Assembly (NCBI GenBank): GCA_964431205.1
Contig: CAYSIX010000079.1
Coordinates: 1-16,767, forward strand
Direction of reading: 5' to 3'
Length of the DNA: 16,767 bases
From: CAYSIX01 sp964431205
Lineage (GTDB): Bacteria > Planctomycetota > Phycisphaerae > Phycisphaerales > Phycisphaeraceae
Under the pieces are notes generated by a model that saw only the letters and a list, made by a program, of their open reading frames with translations, was not told where the DNA came from and searched no databases. Shown here one piece after another: positions 13,700 through 16,767 of the stretch (positions are counted from its first letter, which is position 1; the number at the start of each line of letters is the position of its first letter). Both the position numbers and the translations under genes were made by a program.

Positions 13700-15067
13700 A
13701 TGACGCGCCTGACGATCATCAACGGCCGCCTGATCGATCCCGCTCAGGGCATCGACGAAAAAACCGATGTCGTGCTGGAGAACGGCCGCGTGGCCCGGCT
13801 CGGCCGGAGCGCACGGCCCGACACCGGCGACGACGCCACCGTCTTCGACGCCTCCGGCTGCATCGTCTGTCCCGGCCTGATCGACCCGCACGTGCACCTG
13901 CGCGAGCCCGGCCAGGAAGAGAAGGAAACGATCGCCACCGGCGCCGCCAGCGCCATCAACGGCGGGTTCACCACCGTCTGCTGCATGCCCAACACCGAGC
14001 CGGCGATCGACGACGACGCCCGCGTCGAGTTCGTCTACCGCCAGGCCCAGCGCGCGAACCTGGCCAACGTCTTGCCCATCGGCGCAGTCACCAAGGGCCG
14101 CCGCGGCGAGGAGCTGGCCGAGATCGGGCTGATGGCCCGCGCCGGCGCCGTCGGGTTCACCGACGACGGCGTCGCCGTCGCCTCCGCCGCCGTCATGGAC
14201 AAGGCGATCCGCTACGTGGCCATGACCGGCCGCCCGCTCATGCAGCACTGCGAGGACCCGCAGCTCGGCGGCGGCGTCATGAACGCCGGGGCCCTGGCGT
14301 CCCGCCTCGGCCTGGCCGGCTGGCCCCCCGTCGCCGAGCTGCTGATCATCCAACGCGACCTCCTGCTCCTGCAATACCAGGGATACCCCACCTCCTACCA
14401 CGTTCAGCACCTGTCCACCGCCGGCGGCGTCGAGCTCATCCGCCGCGCCCGCGCCGACCAGCACGCCCGCGCCCGCGTCACCGCCGAGGTCTCGCCCCAC
14501 CACCTGCTGCTCACCGAGCAGGCCTGCGCCGGCTACGACACCAACTTCAAGATGAACCCGCCGCTGCGCACCCGGCAGGACTGCGACGCCCTGCTCCAAG
14601 GCGTCCGCGACGGCACCATCACCATCCTCGCCACCGACCACGCCCCCCACACTCGCGAGGACAAGGAGCTCGAGTTCGCCGCCGCCCCCTTCGGCATCAT
14701 CGGCCTCGAACCCGCCCTCGCCCTCTACATCAAGGCCCTGATCGAGTCGGGCGCGATCGACTGGCCCCAGCTCATCGACATGATGACGCACCAGCCCGCC
14801 AGGCTCTGCGGCCTGCCCAGCAAGGGCACGCTCGCGCCCGGCAGCGACGCCGACGTCACCGTCATCGATCCGAACCTGAACTGGACCGTCGACGTCAACG
14901 CATTCGCCAGCCGCAGCCGAAACTGCCCCTTCGACGGATGGTGCCTCACCGGCCGCGCCATCGCGACCATCGTCGGCGGGCAGATCAAACTCGCCCGCGA
15001 TCCCGAGCGCGTCCGCGGCGGCGACGCGCCCGCCACGCCCGACGCCCTCGCCGCTCCGTCCGATTAG
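13700..15067 (+). CDS. pyrC: Dihydroorotase, class I
   Basis: Dihydroorotase cyclises N-carbamoyl-aspartate to dihydroorotate in pyrimidine synthesis. The 455-residue protein is full length for the class I amidohydrolase type. Zinc-site motifs are DPHVHLREPG (H64 and H66 at the end of strand 1), GFTDDG (the aspartate that replaces the carboxylated lysine in this class), MQHCEDP, YHVQHLST and the catalytic ATDHAPHT. GGFTTVCCMPNTEPA and TAEVSPHHLLLTE are further signatures, and the C-terminal beta-sandwich segment GTLAPGSDADVTVIDP completes the fold. An alanine- and proline-rich tail of about 20 residues is unconserved. No aspartate carbamoyltransferase gene is adjacent, so any partner would be encoded elsewhere. 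The TAG stop overlaps the stop of the convergent membrane-protein gene by 4 bp. Confidence 0.95.
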   Translation: MTRLTIINGRLIDPAQGIDEKTDVVLENGRVARLGRSARPDTGDDATVFDASGCIVCPGLIDPHVHLREPGQEEKETIATGAASAINGGFTTVCCMPNTEPAIDDDARVEFVYRQAQRANLANVLPIGAVTKGRRGEELAEIGLMARAGAVGFTDDGVAVASAAVMDKAIRYVAMTGRPLMQHCEDPQLGGGVMNAGALASRLGLAGWPPVAELLIIQRDLLLLQYQGYPTSYHVQHLSTAGGVELIRRARADQHARARVTAEVSPHHLLLTEQACAGYDTNFKMNPPLRTRQDCDALLQGVRDGTITILATDHAPHTREDKELEFAAAPFGIIGLEPALALYIKALIESGAIDWPQLIDMMTHQPARLCGLPSKGTLAPGSDADVTVIDPNLNWTVDVNAFASRSRNCPFDGWCLTGRAIATIVGGQIKLARDPERVRGGDAPATPDALAAPSD

Positions 15068-15870
15068 TCCCCCGCGTCCGATGCCTCCACCGATCGCCCC
15101 TCCACCGTCAGACGCGCCGGGTGCCCGAACCAGGCCGCCGGCTGCCCCGGCCCGTAGTGCCGCTGCATCACCGCCTCGACGTCCGCCATCGTCCCGTCCC
15201 CCGGCGCCCAACCGCCGTCGACGTCCGGGAAGTCGATCCGGCAGTTCTCGCACTTCTTCCCGTCGTAGAACCGGATCGGGCACCAGAACGACTCGACGTT
15301 GCGCAGCATCTCCGCCCCCAACGCGTACACGCCCGTCATCCAGTCGCAGTACAGGCACCAGATCAGGTCGTGGCCGACCAGCCCCTCGAACTTGTGCCGG
15401 CTGACGTTGATCCATTCGCCCTGACGGTATCGCGGGAACTTCAGCAGCACGACCAGAAACGGGTAAAGCAACACCTGCGCCAGGCGGATCGCCCAGAACA
15501 GCGGCAGCACGACGACCGTCAGCCAGATCGCCGCGTGATTACGAATCCGCCCGACCCGGCGGTTGACAAACCAGACGATCCGCGGCCCGCGCCACGCCTC
15601 GCGGTGCAGCCACTCGTGAACCCAGCACCACAGCACCAGCGCGACCGCCTGCCCGAGCACCGCCCCCAGCACGCCCCACCACCCGACGATCAGCCCCGCC
15701 GCCAGCCACGGCGCCCACGTCAGAACCGCCACCAGCACGTCCAGCGCTCCCGCCCGCGCCAGCCGGTCGGTCAACGATCGGCGCACCCGATTCAGCACCG
15801 TCAGCAGCAGCGCCAGCGTCAGCGACCCGACGCCGACCACGGCCATCACGGACAGAATGTGTTGCGGCAT
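15064..15870 (-). CDS. Multi-pass membrane protein with HEXXH and cysteine cluster, uncharacterised
   Basis: The 268-residue product has about four hydrophobic helices (residues 5-27, 43-64, 67-84 and 114-144) followed by a hydrophilic domain. HEWLH (85-89), at the end of the third helix, is an exact HEXXH zinc-protease-type motif. The C-terminal domain has FPRYRQGEWINVSRHKFEGL then VGHDLIWCLYCDW, and cysteines C172, C175, C197, C207 and C210 (WCLYC, FWCP, CENC), resembling a metal-binding knuckle pair. I recall similar uncharacterised proteins in planctomycetes and proteobacteria but know no function. The first ATG of the frame (15882) lies inside the TATGCT promoter hexamer, so ATG 15870 is the likelier start. 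Protease activity is not established, since HEXXH can arise by chance. Confidence 0.8.
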   Translation of the reverse strand: MPQHILSVMAVVGVGSLTLALLLTVLNRVRRSLTDRLARAGALDVLVAVLTWAPWLAAGLIVGWWGVLGAVLGQAVALVLWCWVHEWLHREAWRGPRIVWFVNRRVGRIRNHAAIWLTVVVLPLFWAIRLAQVLLYPFLVVLLKFPRYRQGEWINVSRHKFEGLVGHDLIWCLYCDWMTGVYALGAEMLRNVESFWCPIRFYDGKKCENCRIDFPDVDGGWAPGDGTMADVEAVMQRHYGPGQPAAWFGHPARLTVEGRSVEASDAGD

Positions 15871-15877
15871 GCCCACC

Positions 15878-15883
15878 AGCATA
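15878..15883 (-). promoter_or_regulatory. -10 element TATGCT, leaderless-type promoter of the HEXXH membrane-protein gene
   Basis: TATGCT on the minus strand (15883 to 15878) ends 7 nt before ATG 15870. The GGTATGCTG context is identical to that before the glycosylase gene. The ATG inside the hexamer would lie upstream of the transcription start and is therefore unlikely to be used. Confidence 0.5.
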
Positions 15884-15897
15884 CCGCGGCGGGTCGC

Positions 15898-16128
15898 TCA
15901 CGCCGCTGAAGCGATCGGCTCGATCCGTCGCACCTGGCTGAGGTCGTAATACCGAACCGTCTCAAAGATGCCATCCGCGTCCGGGTTGACACCCACGCAG
16001 AAGGTGTTCGGTGTCATCATGGCCATGCCCGGCCGGTCCACTCGGTAAGTGCATCCGTCGTCCGTCGCGATCACAAAGGGTCGGAACGGACGTTGGGACA
16101 GGTGTCGCCAGATCGTTGCTGCATCCAT
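15898..16128 (-). CDS. Small PF-x-PF family protein, uncharacterised (intact copy)
   Basis: The 76-residue protein starts MDAATIWRHLSQRPFRPFVI, continues DDGCTYRVDRPGMAMM and ends near YYDLSQVRRIEPI. This layout (short helix, R-P-F-x-P-F, DG-x-x-Y-x-V-x-x-P strand pair, and a final L-x-x-V-x-x-IEP strand) matches a small beta-rich family that I recall as very common, often in clusters, in planctomycete genomes. Its function is unknown. The frame opens at 16161, but M at 16128 aligns with the neighbouring paralogue's start and has GGAAGGG about 9 nt upstream. It lies directly downstream of a broken related copy and of hpnH. It ends 27 bp before the start of the HEXXH membrane-protein gene on the same strand. 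Confidence 0.75.
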   Translation of the reverse strand: MDAATIWRHLSQRPFRPFVIATDDGCTYRVDRPGMAMMTPNTFCVGVNPDADGIFETVRYYDLSQVRRIEPIASAA

Positions 16129-16150
16129 CACAAAGCACCCTTCCACCGCC

Positions 16151-16156
16151 GTTATA
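16151..16156 (-). promoter_or_regulatory. -10 element TATAAC upstream of the small PF-x-PF gene
   Basis: TATAAC on the minus strand (16156 to 16151) matches TATAAT at five of six positions. Initiation near 16144 would leave a leader of about 16 nt containing GGAAGGG. No good -35 is visible. The overlapping + strand reads TATACT (16153-16158), but no gene follows on that strand. Confidence 0.45.
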
Positions 16157-16174
16157 CTCATTCACACTTGGCGA

Positions 16175-16393
16175 TCACAGCGGTTGAATCCCCGTGATCT
16201 GTCGGAGTGTGATCAGCACATACGACTGCGGCAACGCATCCTCTGCCGATTCCAGGAACACATGAAGCTGCGTCCCTTCCACGAGGGCGAACTCCGGGTG
16301 ACGGATCGGTTAGCCCGCTCCATCGGAGACGAACACTTCGATCGGTTGGAAAGGGGTGCGATCCAGAATCTGGCGCATTTGGATCGGAGACAT
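16175..16393 (-). pseudogene. Paralogue of the small PF-x-PF protein, interrupted by an in-frame TAA
   Basis: On the minus strand, ATG at 16393 opens MSPIQMRQILDRTPFQPIEV then FVSDGAG. A TAA at 16312-16310 interrupts it at codon 28. The same frame then continues without shift as PIRHPEFALVEGTQLHVFL and LITLRQITGIQPL to a TGA at 16177-16175. The whole, 72 residues plus stop, aligns with the intact neighbour: TPFQPIEV with RPFRPFVI, SDGAG-stop-PIRHPE with DDGCTYRVDRPG, and ITGIQPL with VRRIEPI. The TAA falls exactly where family members have tyrosine (TAT or TAC), so a single substitution explains it. The start is 13 nt after the hpnH stop. A sequencing error is the alternative. Confidence 0.7.
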
Positions 16394-16406
16394 CTCGTCT
16401 GCGCGC

Positions 16407-16767
16407 TCACGCCGCCTCGCCGCTCTTTTGAATCGCCTCGAGCACGGGCTTGCCGTCGATGGTCAGGCCGTTGAGCTGCGCCAGCGGGCCGTGCGGCCGT
16501 TGCTTCTCCTGTTCGAGGCGGTCGGCGGCGGCGGGGCTGGCGTAGGTGTTGAACAGCATCGCCTTGAGCGTCGCGAAAATCCCGCCGAACCCGGAGAACG
16601 TGTGGTCCACCGCCGACGGCTCGTACCCGCAGTGCACCATGCACTGCTGACACGCCGGGTTGCCCGACGCCTGGCCGTATCGCTCCCACTCGGTCTGCTC
16701 GATCAGCTCCTCGAACGTGTCCACGTACCCGTCCTGCAGCAGGTAGCACGGCTTCTGCCAGCCGAAG
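16407..16767 (-). CDS. hpnH: Hopanoid biosynthesis radical SAM protein HpnH, C-terminal part
   Basis: HpnH attaches the 5'-deoxyadenosyl group of SAM to a C30 hopene, the first step to extended (C35) hopanoids. Only the last 119 residues are present; the frame runs off the window edge at 16767, and the radical SAM CxxxCxxC motif would lie beyond it. The visible part starts FGWQKPCYLLQDGY and includes the diagnostic CQQCMVHCGYEPSAV, characteristic of the HpnH C-terminal domain (DUF3463). The tail (DRLEQEKQRPHGPLAQL) is ordinary for the family. The ATG at 16724 is internal. Downstream on the same strand lie the interrupted PF-x-PF copy (13 nt gap) and its intact paralogue. The other hopanoid genes may lie beyond the right edge. 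Confidence 0.92.
   Translation of the reverse strand, partial: FGWQKPCYLLQDGYVDTFEELIEQTEWERYGQASGNPACQQCMVHCGYEPSAVDHTFSGFGGIFATLKAMLFNTYASPAAADRLEQEKQRPHGPLAQLNGLTIDGKPVLEAIQKSGEAA

Noticed and set aside
13394..15909. Very long open frames on both strands across pyrC (minus 13394-15415 and plus 13486-15909)
   Set aside because: Their composition is extreme (Gly/Asp/Val or Arg/Pro/His rich) and they overlap the clearly conserved pyrC and membrane-protein genes, so they are GC-driven shadows.
16310..16312. Recoding (readthrough) of the TAA in the small paralogue
   Set aside because: TAA is rarely recoded in bacteria and nothing nearby suggests a recoding signal. Loss of function or sequencing error is simpler.

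Overview
The window is GC-rich, gene-dense bacterial DNA, most likely from a planctomycete, with Phycisphaerae as my best guess. The clues are an oversized FliD with a planctomycete-like N-terminus, a bactofilin pair that includes a zinc-ribbon variant, a hopanoid HpnH gene, and small PF-x-PF proteins that I recall as abundant in planctomycetes. The assignment rests on remembered family features, not on a search. I see no tRNA, rRNA, CRISPR array, transposase or phage gene. No gene-free stretch exceeds about 180 bp.

Layout. (1) Bases 1-5492, + strand: the 3' part of an aspartate kinase gene (lysC), an AEC-type permease close behind it, then three planctomycete-style hypotheticals: a soluble protein, a single-pass membrane protein and a membrane-anchored HEAT-like protein. 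(2) 5540-6148, +: a nitroreductase. (3) 6219-9939, -: the flagellar pair fliD (filament cap, 1044 aa with five internal repeats) and fliS (flagellin chaperone). Both have the same promoter-like geometry upstream. (4) 10123-11064, +: an MscS channel gene, divergent from fliD. (5) 11074-11829, -: a family 4 uracil-DNA glycosylase, convergent with mscS. (6) 12006-13577, +: a bactofilin, a zinc-ribbon/bactofilin-like protein and a small membrane protein, possibly one cytoskeletal unit. (7) 13700-15067, +: dihydroorotase (pyrC), whose stop codon overlaps that of a convergent gene for a multi-pass membrane protein carrying HEXXH and a cysteine cluster. (8) 15898-16767, -: the 3' end of hpnH, then two related small genes. 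The first of these is interrupted by an in-frame TAA.

Two start-site classes are visible. fliD, mscS, the bactofilin and the nitroreductase have Shine-Dalgarno sequences. Four other genes (starts at 2060, 11829, 13700 and 15870) have a -10-like hexamer ending 6-7 nt before the start codon and no Shine-Dalgarno, as expected for leaderless mRNAs. This, the shared fliD/fliS promoter geometry and the broken paralogue next to hpnH are the most useful observations. I did not find a clear, new multi-gene defence or mobile system; most of the window is housekeeping, flagellar and cytoskeletal genes.
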